Part shown: positions 1 through 6,023 of the stretch, piece by piece
Position numbering within the stretch: the first letter of the stretch is position 1
How the letters are laid out: every line of letters starts with the position of its first letter
NCBI GenBank assembly: GCA_030593645.1
Contig: JAUVGT010000075.1
Span: 1 to 13,943 of the forward strand
DNA length: 13,943 nt
Source of the DNA: Deltaproteobacteria bacterium
Lineage (GTDB): Bacteria; Desulfobacterota; Desulfobacteria; Desulfobacterales; JAUVGT01
Direction: 5' to 3'
Notes under the pieces: model-generated
The model's input: the letters and a program-made list of their open reading frames with translations, nothing else
Databases searched by the model: none
What the model was told of the DNA's origin: nothing
Position numbers and translations under genes: made by a program

Positions 1-165
1 ATAAGGTTGTTTGAACTTTACACGAAATTCAAACATGCTCATGGTGTTATAACTATATAACCATTTGGAATTATAACAAACTTTTATCAAAAAGGCAATT
101 GAGATATCCACACCCTCAGTTCAGGGAGCAGATAACGGCCAATTGAGAAGCGGGAATAAAAGCAC

Positions 166-202
166 AAAAAAAAGGGTTTACAGGAAATATTCCTGTAAAC
201 CC
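166..202 (-). terminator. Rho-independent terminator of tRNA-Phe
   Basis: A 13-bp perfect inverted repeat (arms 174-186 and 190-202, three-base loop) is followed on the minus strand by a run of eight T (A-run 166-173 on the plus strand). It begins 11 bases past the CCA end of the tRNA. This is a textbook intrinsic terminator, so the tRNA is probably a single-gene transcript. Confidence 0.88.
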
Positions 203-212
203 TTAATATATA

Positions 213-288
213 TGGTGCCGAGGGACAGAATCGAACTGCCGACACGGGGATTTTCAGTCCCCTGCTCTACCGACTGAGCTACCTCGGC
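213..288 (-). tRNA. tRNA-Phe (anticodon GAA)
   Basis: Read on the minus strand, the sequence folds into a complete cloverleaf. The acceptor stem is GCCGAGG paired with CCTCGGC. The D arm is GCTC/GAGC. The anticodon stem is GGGGA/TCCCC around the loop CTGAAAA, giving anticodon GAA. The T arm is GGCAG/CTGTC with loop TTCGATT. The 3' end has discriminator A and an encoded CCA (213-215). Length is 76 nt including CCA. All stems pair, with only one G-U in the T stem, so it looks functional. It decodes both phenylalanine codons. No copy of its 3' end was seen elsewhere in the window, so there is no sign that it has served as an integration site here. Confidence 0.97.
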
Positions 289-367
289 TCGATATGGACC
301 GATTTTTGAGATTTTCCATGAATGCGGCTCAGCAAAAATGGCTAATGTGCACTCAAAAGAAAGAGAG

Positions 368-397
368 GATATACAACAATTGAAAATTATATGTCAA
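368..397 (-). promoter_or_regulatory. Promoter of tRNA-Phe
   Basis: On the minus strand a perfect -35 box TTGACA (392-397) is followed after 18 bases by TATATC (368-373). Transcription would start near 361, leaving a leader of about 70 nt to be trimmed from the tRNA 5' end. The spacing and perfect -35 box fit a sigma-70-type promoter. Confidence 0.7.
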
Positions 398-549
398 GTG
401 TTTTTATGTAAGTGGAACCGATTGATGATGAAACAGATTGGTTAGCTATGGATACCATCATGAACCGGCATCGCGACGGCAAATTGGATTATTGGCTCTT
501 AGATATTTGCTCTTGGCTTCTGGTTGTACCTCTTAGCTGTTTAGCAAAC

Positions 550-581
550 CCCGGTTAAATGGATCTGCTTATTTAACCGGG
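550..581. repeat. Stem-loop related to the core of the 5661-5848 element
   Basis: Arms cccggttaaat (550-560) and atttaaccggg (571-581) form a perfect 11-bp stem with a 10-base loop. The centre of the MITE-like element at 5758-5789 has the same architecture: an 11-bp stem with one base pair exchanged and a 10-base loop. There is no flanking T-run on either strand, so it is a poor intrinsic terminator. Confidence 0.65.
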
Positions 582-708
582 CAAGCACACAGGTGGATGC
601 TTCGCAAGGCTGCGTCCATACAAACCCCGCCCTATATCGATTAATCCCCTGAGCTTTTGGCCCCCTCGAATCATAGAACCCTTTTTTCATTAATATTCCA
701 CGAATTCC

Positions 709-1017
709 CTATTTTACATAGCAGAAAAAACGAACCAGTAACACGAGTGTTATGGCAAAAAAGAAAAAAACAGCCGTCGAAATCACGGTGGCACAAAAAA
801 TTTCATAAATCAGTTTCCAATTATCCGTCGGGAGACGCCCCTCATAATGCCTGAACACATTAAAAACAAATACATAAGCAGCCACAGTAATCGGAGGGAT
901 GGGCAGAAAAAACCGGATGTGTTCTTAAATCGATCCTTTGTAATAATACATCAAGACTCCGGCCATCATCATCAAAAATCCTGAAATAGCTATTGATAAT
1001 ATGTTGATCTTAATCAT
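709..1017 (-). pseudogene. Small membrane protein ORF interrupted by an in-frame TAA
   Basis: Start ATG is 1017-1015, preceded by AAAGG at good spacing. Thirty codons (MIKINILSIAISGFLMMMAG then VLMYYYKGSI) lead to a TAA at 925-927. The same frame then continues for 71 codons to a TAG at 709-711. The continuation reads EHIRFFLPIPPITVAAYVFV and so on, with further hydrophobic segments near codons 38-52 and 77-97 and a polar loop between them. Without the TAA it would be a protein of about 102 residues with three hydrophobic segments. The second part has no start codon with a ribosome binding site, so one gene broken by a point mutation is the simplest reading. I do not recognise the family. A real 30-residue single-span peptide from the first part is the alternative. 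The opposite-strand frame over 657-854 is a shadow of this one. Confidence 0.6.
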
Positions 1018-1131
1018 TTTGGGACCTTTACATACATTTATGCTTTCAATTTTGAAGTAGGGTGTTTTATATAATTGGATTATTCTGAGGAGTCAACATT
1101 TACAAAAATTCAAAGGAGATTCAACTCATCT

Positions 1132-1157
1132 AAAAAGGGCAGGTTTGGAACCTGCCC
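1132..1157 (-). terminator. Intrinsic terminator downstream of coaE
   Basis: Arms gggcaggtt (1137-1145) and aacctgccc (1149-1157) with a three-base loop are followed on the minus strand by five T (plus-strand A-run 1132-1136). It lies about 40 bases past the coaE stop. The palindrome resembles the dispersed 'taggggc...gcccc' repeats common in many bacterial genomes. Confidence 0.75.
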
Positions 1158-1197
1158 CTACAGTTTTTCCCCTTGGACCCTTGACGCCTCGAATCCT

Positions 1198-1803
1198 TTA
1201 TTCACTTTTTGTCTTCAAATATTCATAAACCATCAGGGTGCTCTTTTTAGTGGTTGCGATTGAAAAACTGTTATCAATGATAATGGTGGCATGGGCTTTT
1301 TTTTCCTCAATCGGCATCTGGGATCGTACCATTGAGAGCGCGTAGTCCATGGAAAGCCGGTCTCTGGTTATCAGCCGGTTGAGTTGGATGCTCTCCGGAA
1401 CATATACAACAATGATCTCGGACAGCCCCTTTTCCATTCCCACCTCCAGTAATAGCGGCACATCAAGAATGACAACAGAATCCGGTCTAACGTTCCGAAT
1501 CCGCTCCAGGTCTTTGTCCATCTCTTTTTTGACATATGGGTGGACAATGCTGTTAAGGAGTTGTTTTTTATCCTGATTTTTAAATATGAGGTCGCCCAAA
1601 AATGGGCGATCAATCTCTCCGTCGGACTGGAGTACATCGTTTCCAAAAGCATCAATAATTTCCTGCCAGGCGGGCAAACCCTTTTTGACTACCATATGAG
1701 CAATCTTATCAGTATCGATGATATCGGCACCGGCATCATGTAAAATAGCGGAAACCGTTGATTTGCCTGTGGCAATTCCGCCTGTCAATCCTGCTACAAC
1801 CAC
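1198..1803 (-). CDS. coaE: Dephospho-CoA kinase
   Basis: CoaE catalyses the last step of coenzyme A synthesis: ATP-dependent phosphorylation of the ribose 3'-hydroxyl of dephospho-CoA, in the cytoplasm. The 201-residue length is normal for the family. A Walker A P-loop GLTGGIATGKST spans residues 5-16. The DTD motif is at 30-32, the family signature LDVPLLLE at 113-120, and the lid region with TRDRLS followed by VRSQMPIEEKKAHA lies near 146-172. The start is GTG at 1803, chosen because GGAGG lies six bases upstream and the P-loop begins at the expected distance from the N terminus. A candidate promoter (1845-1873) and a terminator (1132-1157) suggest a stand-alone transcript. No part of the protein appears missing. 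Confidence 0.95.
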   Translation of the reverse strand: MVVAGLTGGIATGKSTVSAILHDAGADIIDTDKIAHMVVKKGLPAWQEIIDAFGNDVLQSDGEIDRPFLGDLIFKNQDKKQLLNSIVHPYVKKEMDKDLERIRNVRPDSVVILDVPLLLEVGMEKGLSEIIVVYVPESIQLNRLITRDRLSMDYALSMVRSQMPIEEKKAHATIIIDNSFSIATTKKSTLMVYEYLKTKSE

Positions 1804-1844
1804 GAAAACCCTCCATTTTTTATTCCGCTTACACTTCCATCCTC

Positions 1845-1873
1845 CTCATACTTTAACCGTAATTTTTTATCAA
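1845..1873 (-). promoter_or_regulatory. Candidate promoter of coaE
   Basis: On the minus strand TTGATA (1868-1873) is followed after 17 bases by TATGAG (1845-1850). This would give a leader of about 35 nt ahead of the GTG start. Five of six and four of six consensus bases match. Prediction by eye only. Confidence 0.45.
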
Positions 1874-2122
1874 GCGCCAAAATAAGGATCCGGGGCCAAA
1901 GAACCCGCCATATCCCTCTCGACGACGGAATGAGAATCTCGGTCAAAAATCTCGTATGATACCAGGAGAGAATACTATTGTGACACAACCTCGGAAGTCG
2001 TAATGACAGTGTTTTTAGTACGTGAATTAAAAGGGCATTGCGCCTTTAATCTCTGACCTGGCCCGGGCCGACCATGGAACCGGATTTTTTCTGCGATACT
2101 AAACCGAACAGACACGGAACTC

Positions 2123-2151
2123 TTTACAATATATGTACATATTGATATGAT
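2123..2151 (+). promoter_or_regulatory. Promoter of the zinc-ribbon/PilZ gene
   Basis: TTTACA (2123-2128), a 17-base spacer, then TATGAT (2146-2151); each box matches five of six consensus bases. Transcription would start near 2158, leaving a leader of about 115 nt before the ATG at 2274. Confidence 0.6.
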
Positions 2152-2273
2152 GGAACTGACAAACTGATTGTCGCAGGTATGGTAAAAATCTGGTCTGAAC
2201 CAATAATGATGTCATTGCTGCCTGTGAAAAAGCCTGATGATTCAGCTACTACCAAAAATGATAAGGTGACCCC

Positions 2274-3530
2274 ATGAAAATTGAATGCCCGGAATGTAAT
2301 GCCGTTTACAATGTCGACCGTTCGAAAATCCCAGATAAAGGGGTGAATATTCGATGCAGGAAATGCCAATCAGGCTTTTTTGTCAGCAAAGAAAAACCGG
2401 AGCAGGAACCCGTACTAAAGCAGGCACAGGCAGAACCGGAAGCACAGGAGGAAACGCTGGTAGAAAAACCTCTCCCGGCAGAGACAGATTCTGAAGAAAA
2501 AGGAGAACCAGGGGAGATAGAAGACCCGGAGCAGCAAGCCGTTAAGCTTGCTGAAAATGGTGATGAAGAAGAAGCGGCAAAGCTGATGCTGGAATTGATT
2601 GAAAAGTATTGTGACGGTAACAGTTTCGCAAAAGCTGAAGCCCTGCTTGAAAAAATGTACGATGTCATACCCATGGCGCTGAATGATATTGTCAAGGCCG
2701 GTGAAATCATAGAAGAGAAAAAAAACTTATCCATCGATCAGGATCATATAAAACTCTGGGAAGGCCTGTATACCTCTTTTCAAGAAGATGAATCGAGTGA
2801 ATTTTATTACTCCTTGATCAAACTGGTAGTAAGAGAAGGAGATTTTGTCTACAAACAGGGGCAGCTCGATTCAAATCTTTATTTTGTGCAGGAAGGTAAC
2901 CTGAAGCTGGTATATTATAATCTACGGGATGAATCTGAGACAGATTTAAGGGAATTAAGTGACGGTGATATTTCAAATTTCGACCCGTTTTTTTCTTTTT
3001 CAGCATGCAACGCGTCTCTTGTGGCAACTTCTGAAGCCATTGTAATGATCCTTGAAAAAAAGAAACTGGCAAAATGGAAAGAAAAATTTCCAGGGATTGA
3101 AAACAAACTAAATATTTTTTGTAAGGAACAGGATTCCGTAAAAACCCTGATCGAAAATGCGGGCCCTGATCTTAGACTGTATGAACGTGTTAATACGTCT
3201 ATACCCGCCATGATACAACTGATGGATAATTCAAATCAGCCGGTCCAGACACCGTTCAAGATTACTATCGCGGATATTTCAGGAGGCGGAATCGGCTACA
3301 TGACAAAACTCCATCGTCCAAAAGATGCGCAGGCGCTGCTCGGTCATCAGCTGATCCTGCAGTTTATCATCCCGGTGAAAGACGAAAAAAAGAAAATCAG
3401 TAAAAAAGGGATGGTTGTGGGAGTGCATCTTCAAGCCTTTGGCGACAGTTCCATACATATCAAATTTCAGACCCCCTTCGACGATAAGGTTGTAAAGTAT
3501 ATCGAGAATTTGGGACAGGAAGAGGAATAG
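2274..3530 (+). CDS. Zinc-ribbon, cNMP-binding-like and PilZ domain protein
   Basis: This 418-residue soluble regulator has three recognisable parts. (1) An N-terminal MJ0042-type zinc ribbon, residues 1-36, with Cys pairs CPEC (5, 8) and CRKC (28, 31). (2) A long acidic Glu/Pro/Gln-rich linker (about 41-85) and helical segments, then a cyclic-nucleotide-binding-like beta roll (about 182-285, with 'VREGDFVYKQGQLDSNLYFV'). (3) A C-terminal PilZ domain (about 300-412) with RLYER (R301, R305) and DISGGG (334-339), which match the RxxxR and (D/N)xSxxG motifs that bind cyclic di-GMP. The phosphate-binding cassette of the beta roll is not recognisable: the stretch around 232-255 lacks the usual FGE and Arg, so cyclic nucleotide binding is doubtful. 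There is no signal peptide or membrane segment. The gene is monocistronic, with AAGGTG as ribosome binding site. c-di-GMP binding is inferred from the motifs; the output is unknown. Confidence 0.85.
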   Translation: MKIECPECNAVYNVDRSKIPDKGVNIRCRKCQSGFFVSKEKPEQEPVLKQAQAEPEAQEETLVEKPLPAETDSEEKGEPGEIEDPEQQAVKLAENGDEEEAAKLMLELIEKYCDGNSFAKAEALLEKMYDVIPMALNDIVKAGEIIEEKKNLSIDQDHIKLWEGLYTSFQEDESSEFYYSLIKLVVREGDFVYKQGQLDSNLYFVQEGNLKLVYYNLRDESETDLRELSDGDISNFDPFFSFSACNASLVATSEAIVMILEKKKLAKWKEKFPGIENKLNIFCKEQDSVKTLIENAGPDLRLYERVNTSIPAMIQLMDNSNQPVQTPFKITIADISGGGIGYMTKLHRPKDAQALLGHQLILQFIIPVKDEKKKISKKGMVVGVHLQAFGDSSIHIKFQTPFDDKVVKYIENLGQEEE

Positions 3531-3540
3531 GAAAAAATGA

Positions 3541-3653
3541 ACGCTTGTCAGGCCATAGCCTTGGCGACGGCTGATCCAACGCTTGTCACGCCATAGCCGT
3601 GGCGACGGCGGATCGAATACTTGTCCGCCATAGCCTTTGCGAAGCCGGATGGA
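3541..3653 (+). repeat. Three tandem copies of a 37-38 bp palindromic unit
   Basis: The units are 3541-3578, 3579-3616 and 3617-3653. All share the pattern cttgtc, a gccatagcc core and a gcga...ggat end. Each core (gccatagcc tt ggcgacggc in the first) can fold into a near-perfect hairpin. A fourth unit lies inverted at 3824-3860, and broken pieces of the same family lie at 5879-5960. Confidence 0.75.
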
Positions 3654-3676
3654 AAGCGCTTTGCTTTGTCTTTTTT
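3639..3676 (+). terminator. Possible terminator of the zinc-ribbon/PilZ gene
   Basis: gcgaagc (3639-3645) can pair with gctttgc (3658-3664, one G-T pair) across a 12-base loop, followed by tttgtc and six T (to 3676). The left arm is supplied by the third repeat unit. The stem is modest, so the call is tentative. Confidence 0.4.
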
Positions 3677-3772
3677 AAATAGTGAATGAGAAACGAGAAA
3701 GAGACAGAAGCAGTCATTCAAGATTCTTCATTAGGTATTAATAAAATTTGAAGGAGCGAAGCGATATCATTA

Positions 3773-3822
3773 TTCGACGTTCGATGTTGGGCGTTCGACG
3801 TTTAGCGTTCATCTTTTTTTTG
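3773..3822 (+). repeat. Heptad-periodic array, copy 1
   Basis: Five consecutive 7-base words of the form ttcgacg / ttcgatg / ttgggcg / ttcgacg / tttagcg are followed by ttcatc, eight T and G. A second copy of identical length and layout is at 9647-9696; 42 of 50 positions agree. Confidence 0.75.
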
Positions 3823-3823
3823 T

Positions 3824-3860
3824 TCCATCCGCCGTCGCTTAAGCTATGGCGGACAAGCGT
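3824..3860 (-). repeat. Inverted copy of the 37-38 bp unit
   Basis: Read on the minus strand this is acgcttgtccgccatagc followed by ttaagcgacggcggatgga, clearly the same unit as the three tandem copies at 3541-3653. It forms the right inverted arm of the 3533-3868 mosaic. Confidence 0.75.
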
Positions 3861-3875
3861 TCATTTTTAATCTTC

Positions 3876-3904
3876 TTGACACCGGATCTCCATATTCTTA
3901 AAAT
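3876..3904 (+). promoter_or_regulatory. Promoter of the fumarase gene
   Basis: A perfect TTGACA (3876-3881) and TAAAAT (3899-3904) are separated by 17 bases. This predicts a start near 3911 and a leader of about 77 nt. It begins just outside the right end of the repeat mosaic, so fumarase has its own promoter. Confidence 0.7.
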
Positions 3905-3987
3905 AACAGAATTTTTATGATTGGATTTCTCCTGCACAGACCGATATTGTATATATACATTACTGAAATGACATAGGATATAACTCC

Positions 3988-5595
3988 ATGACACATTTTA
4001 AATACACAGAAATGTTTCCCATAGGCGATGATACCGCAGAGTACAAAAAACTGACATCTGATTATATTTCCCTAAAAGAATTTGACGGAAATAAAATACT
4101 GGTAATAGAACCCGAAGGTTTGGCGCTGCTGTCTGAACAGGCGTTCACGGTAGTAGCCCACCTTCTCCGGCCCACGCATCTTAAATTGCTGTCAAAAATA
4201 TTGGATGCCCCGGAAAGCTCAGATAATGATAAATATGTGGCCCTTGAAATGCTTAAAAACGCAGTGATTTCCTCGGATGGTATTTTCCCGATGTGCCAGG
4301 ATACAGGAACCGCGGTGATCATCGGTAAGAAGGGCCAGAATGTATGGACAGGATCCTCAGATGAAGAAGCGTTGTCCAGGGGTGTGTTCAATGCGTACAC
4401 AAAAAACAATCTCAGGTATTCCCAAAATGCAGCGCTTAGCATGTATGAAGAAAAGAACACGGGATGCAACCTGCCCGCCCAGATTGAACTGTATGCCGTG
4501 AAGGGTGATGCATACACATTCCTTTTTCTCGCCAAAGGCGGCGGCTCAGCCAATAAGACCTACCTGTACCAGGAGACAAAGGCAGTGCTGACCCCTGAAA
4601 ACCTGATCGATTTCCTGACCGCAAAAATGAAATCGCTCGGAACCTCAGCTTGCCCGCCATATCATCTCGCATTCGCCATCGGCGGCACTTCCGCGGAACT
4701 CAATTTAAAAACAGTAAAGCTGGCTTCAACCGGTTACCTGGACAGCCTTCCGCGACAGGGGAATGAATATGGACAGGCATTCAGGGATCTGACCATTGAG
4801 AATGAACTGCTCGCGATATCCAGGGAACTGGGTATCGGAGCCCAGTTCGGCGGGAAATATTTCTGCCATGATATCAGGGTGATCCGTCTCCCAAGACATG
4901 GCGCGTCCTGTCCGATCGGGATGGGTGTCAGCTGCAGCGCGGATAGGAATATCAAGGCAAAAATTACAGAACAGGGACTATTTTTAGAACAGCTTGAGAC
5001 CAATCCTTCCAGATACCTGCCTGAACCGGCAGACTCAACGGATGATTCAGTTCATATTGACCTTAACCGCTCTATGGATGAAATCCGTAATGAATTGAGC
5101 AAATATCCTGTTTCCACTCGATTGCGCCTTTCCGGTAAAATCATTGTGGCAAGAGATATCGCGCATGCCAAACTGAATCAACGCCTGCAATCAGGTGAAG
5201 GGCTTCCTGATTATTTGAGTAACCATGTTATATATTACGCCGGTCCGGCAAAAACACCCAAGGGACATCCTTCGGGTTCTTTCGGACCGACAACCGCCGG
5301 CAGGATGGACCCGTATGTGCCGGTTTTTCAGGCCGAAGGCGCATCAATGATCATGCTGGCAAAAGGGAATCGCTCAAAGACGGTTACAGATTCCTGTAAA
5401 ACATACGGTGGATTTTATCTGGGTTCCATCGGCGGTCCCGCGGCAAGACTTGGCAAAGAGTGCATCAAAAAGATTGAAACCGTTGAATATCCGGAGCTTG
5501 GAATGGAAGCGATTTTTATGATTACTGTAGTTGATTTCCCTGCTTTTATTATTGTTGACGATAAGGGGAATGATTTTTTCAGTGAACTTCTTTAA
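3988..5595 (+). CDS. fumA: Class I fumarate hydratase (iron-sulfur, single-chain)
   Basis: This enzyme reversibly hydrates fumarate to L-malate using a [4Fe-4S] cluster, in the citric acid cycle or its reductive branch in the cytoplasm. The 535-residue length is close to the E. coli FumA/FumB type (about 548), with alpha and beta parts fused. Cluster cysteines are seen as C103 (MCQDTGTA), C222 (GTSACPPYH) and C316 (GMGVSCSADR). Their mutual spacing is the same as C105, C224 and C318 of E. coli FumA. The C-terminal part carries the typical HPSGSFGPTTAGRMD (427-441) and SKTVTDSCKTYGGFYLGS (463-480) motifs. The start ATG has only a weak AGGA nine bases upstream, but there is no better start. The gene is preceded by its own promoter and followed by a MITE-like palindrome, so it is probably transcribed alone. 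It is an oxygen-sensitive enzyme class, in keeping with an anaerobe. Confidence 0.95.
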   Translation: MTHFKYTEMFPIGDDTAEYKKLTSDYISLKEFDGNKILVIEPEGLALLSEQAFTVVAHLLRPTHLKLLSKILDAPESSDNDKYVALEMLKNAVISSDGIFPMCQDTGTAVIIGKKGQNVWTGSSDEEALSRGVFNAYTKNNLRYSQNAALSMYEEKNTGCNLPAQIELYAVKGDAYTFLFLAKGGGSANKTYLYQETKAVLTPENLIDFLTAKMKSLGTSACPPYHLAFAIGGTSAELNLKTVKLASTGYLDSLPRQGNEYGQAFRDLTIENELLAISRELGIGAQFGGKYFCHDIRVIRLPRHGASCPIGMGVSCSADRNIKAKITEQGLFLEQLETNPSRYLPEPADSTDDSVHIDLNRSMDEIRNELSKYPVSTRLRLSGKIIVARDIAHAKLNQRLQSGEGLPDYLSNHVIYYAGPAKTPKGHPSGSFGPTTAGRMDPYVPVFQAEGASMIMLAKGNRSKTVTDSCKTYGGFYLGSIGGPAARLGKECIKKIETVEYPELGMEAIFMITVVDFPAFIIVDDKGNDFFSELL

Positions 5596-5609
5596 AAATT
5601 AAATAACCA

Positions 5610-5638
5610 TTGATTTTATTAAAATACAATTCTATAGA
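5610..5638 (+). promoter_or_regulatory. Tentative promoter upstream of nifJ
   Basis: TTGATT (5610-5615), 17 bases, TATAGA (5633-5638); each box matches four of six consensus bases. If used, the pyruvate oxidoreductase mRNA would carry a leader of nearly 400 nt containing the whole 188-bp palindrome. I see no better promoter closer to the gene. Confidence 0.25.
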
Positions 5639-5660
5639 GATTATTTCTATATCTTGTTTT

Positions 5661-5848
5661 GATGGTCTCGTAAAAAGTCCGAATTAGACGGTTTCGTAAA
5701 GAGTTCAAATTCAAGGCGTGCAAATTTTGTAATGATGAAGCGTACTTATCGGACCCGCCCTGTTAAATCTGTTTTTTTATTTAACAGGGGCGTTGAATCA
5801 TTGCAAAATGTAGCACAACGCAGAAGTTGGACTTTTTACGAGACCGTC
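5661..5848. repeat. 188-bp MITE-like palindromic element
   Basis: Terminal inverted repeats of 20 bp (5661-5680 and 5829-5848) agree at 19 positions and contain ctcgtaaaaagtcc. A second partial copy of the end sequence lies just inside the left end (5687-5706, gacggtttcgtaaagagttc). Interior arms (roughly 5711-5743 and 5790-5825) are imperfectly complementary, and the centre is a perfect 11-bp stem with a 10-base loop (5758-5789). There is no coding capacity. This is the form of a non-autonomous miniature inverted-repeat element. A degraded end of the same family lies at 13080-13116. Confidence 0.8.
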
Positions 5849-5878
5849 TGTTTTACATGATGAAATAATAAACCTTGG

Positions 5879-5960
5879 CCTTGTCCGCCATAGCCTCCTG
5901 CCCGCCATCTTGTCTCGGCGAAGCCTTTGGCGAAGGCGGAAGCTTTAGCGACGGAGGTTG
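5879..5960. repeat. Rearranged pieces of the 'cttgtccgccatagcc' unit
   Basis: Fragments recognisable as the 37-38 bp unit (cttgtccgccatagcc, then cccgccat, ggcgaagcctttggcgaagg and ttagcgacggagg) are strung together but not in clean tandem. This looks like several units collapsed or inserted into each other between the MITE and nifJ. Confidence 0.55.
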
Positions 5961-6023
5961 AATACGCGGAACACACGGATAGAAAAAAAGCAGATCCTAA
6001 TTAAATAATAAAGGAGCAATCCA

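Larger units (their letters stand above)
289..708. other. Gene-poor intergenic stretch
   Basis: Apart from the tRNA promoter and a hairpin at 550-581, I see no supported gene. A 48-codon frame from GTG 412 to 558 (plus) has a somewhat protein-like first half (DDETDWLAMDTIMNRHRDGK). It has no ribosome binding site and a stop codon sits directly before the GTG, so it is at most a decayed fragment. Confidence 0.5.
1804..2273. other. Divergent intergenic region between coaE and the PilZ gene
   Basis: This 470-bp stretch separates two divergent genes. It holds the candidate coaE promoter (1845-1873, minus) and the promoter at 2123-2151 (plus). A perfect 10-bp palindrome ggcccgggcc lies at 2060-2069. 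The 64-codon minus-strand frame at 1794-1988 overlaps the coaE start and has no protein-family character, so I do not call it. No RNA gene or other structure was recognised. Confidence 0.5.
3533..3868. repeat. 336-bp repeat mosaic with inverted arms
   Basis: The region starts two bases after the PilZ gene stop codon. It is bounded by a perfect 17-bp inverted repeat, aaaaatgaacgcttgtc (3533-3549) and its complement (3852-3868). The similarity extends inward to roughly 45 bp per arm. Inside are three tandem 37-38 bp units (3541-3653), a unit of the same family inverted at the right arm (3824-3860), and a heptad array (3773-3822). No open reading frame is credible. It resembles a small non-autonomous insertion or a nest of such repeats. 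Confidence 0.6.

Noticed and set aside
213..288. tRNA-Phe as an integration site for a mobile element
   Set aside because: No duplicate of the tRNA 3' end, no integrase gene and no island-like content were seen nearby.
412..558. GTG-started 48-codon frame on the plus strand
   Set aside because: Its first half looks somewhat protein-like, but there is no ribosome binding site, a stop immediately precedes it, and it ends in a hairpin arm. Not enough to call a gene.
657..854. 65-codon plus-strand frame
   Set aside because: It lies opposite the interrupted membrane-protein frame (709-1017, minus), has no ribosome binding site and has an unlikely amino-acid make-up.
925..927. Stop-codon recoding (selenocysteine or pyrrolysine) in the small membrane ORF
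   Set aside because: The codon is TAA, whereas known recoding uses TGA or TAG, and no SECIS-like hairpin was evident downstream.
1794..1988. 64-codon minus-strand frame overlapping the coaE start
   Set aside because: No family resemblance and no clear ribosome binding site; it overlaps the candidate coaE promoter.
3541..3653. Tandem repeats as a CRISPR array
   Set aside because: The units abut directly with no unique spacers, and there are no cas genes.
4062..4553. 163-codon minus-strand frame inside the fumarase gene
   Set aside because: Antisense shadow of the fumarase coding sequence; low-complexity composition and no recognisable domain.
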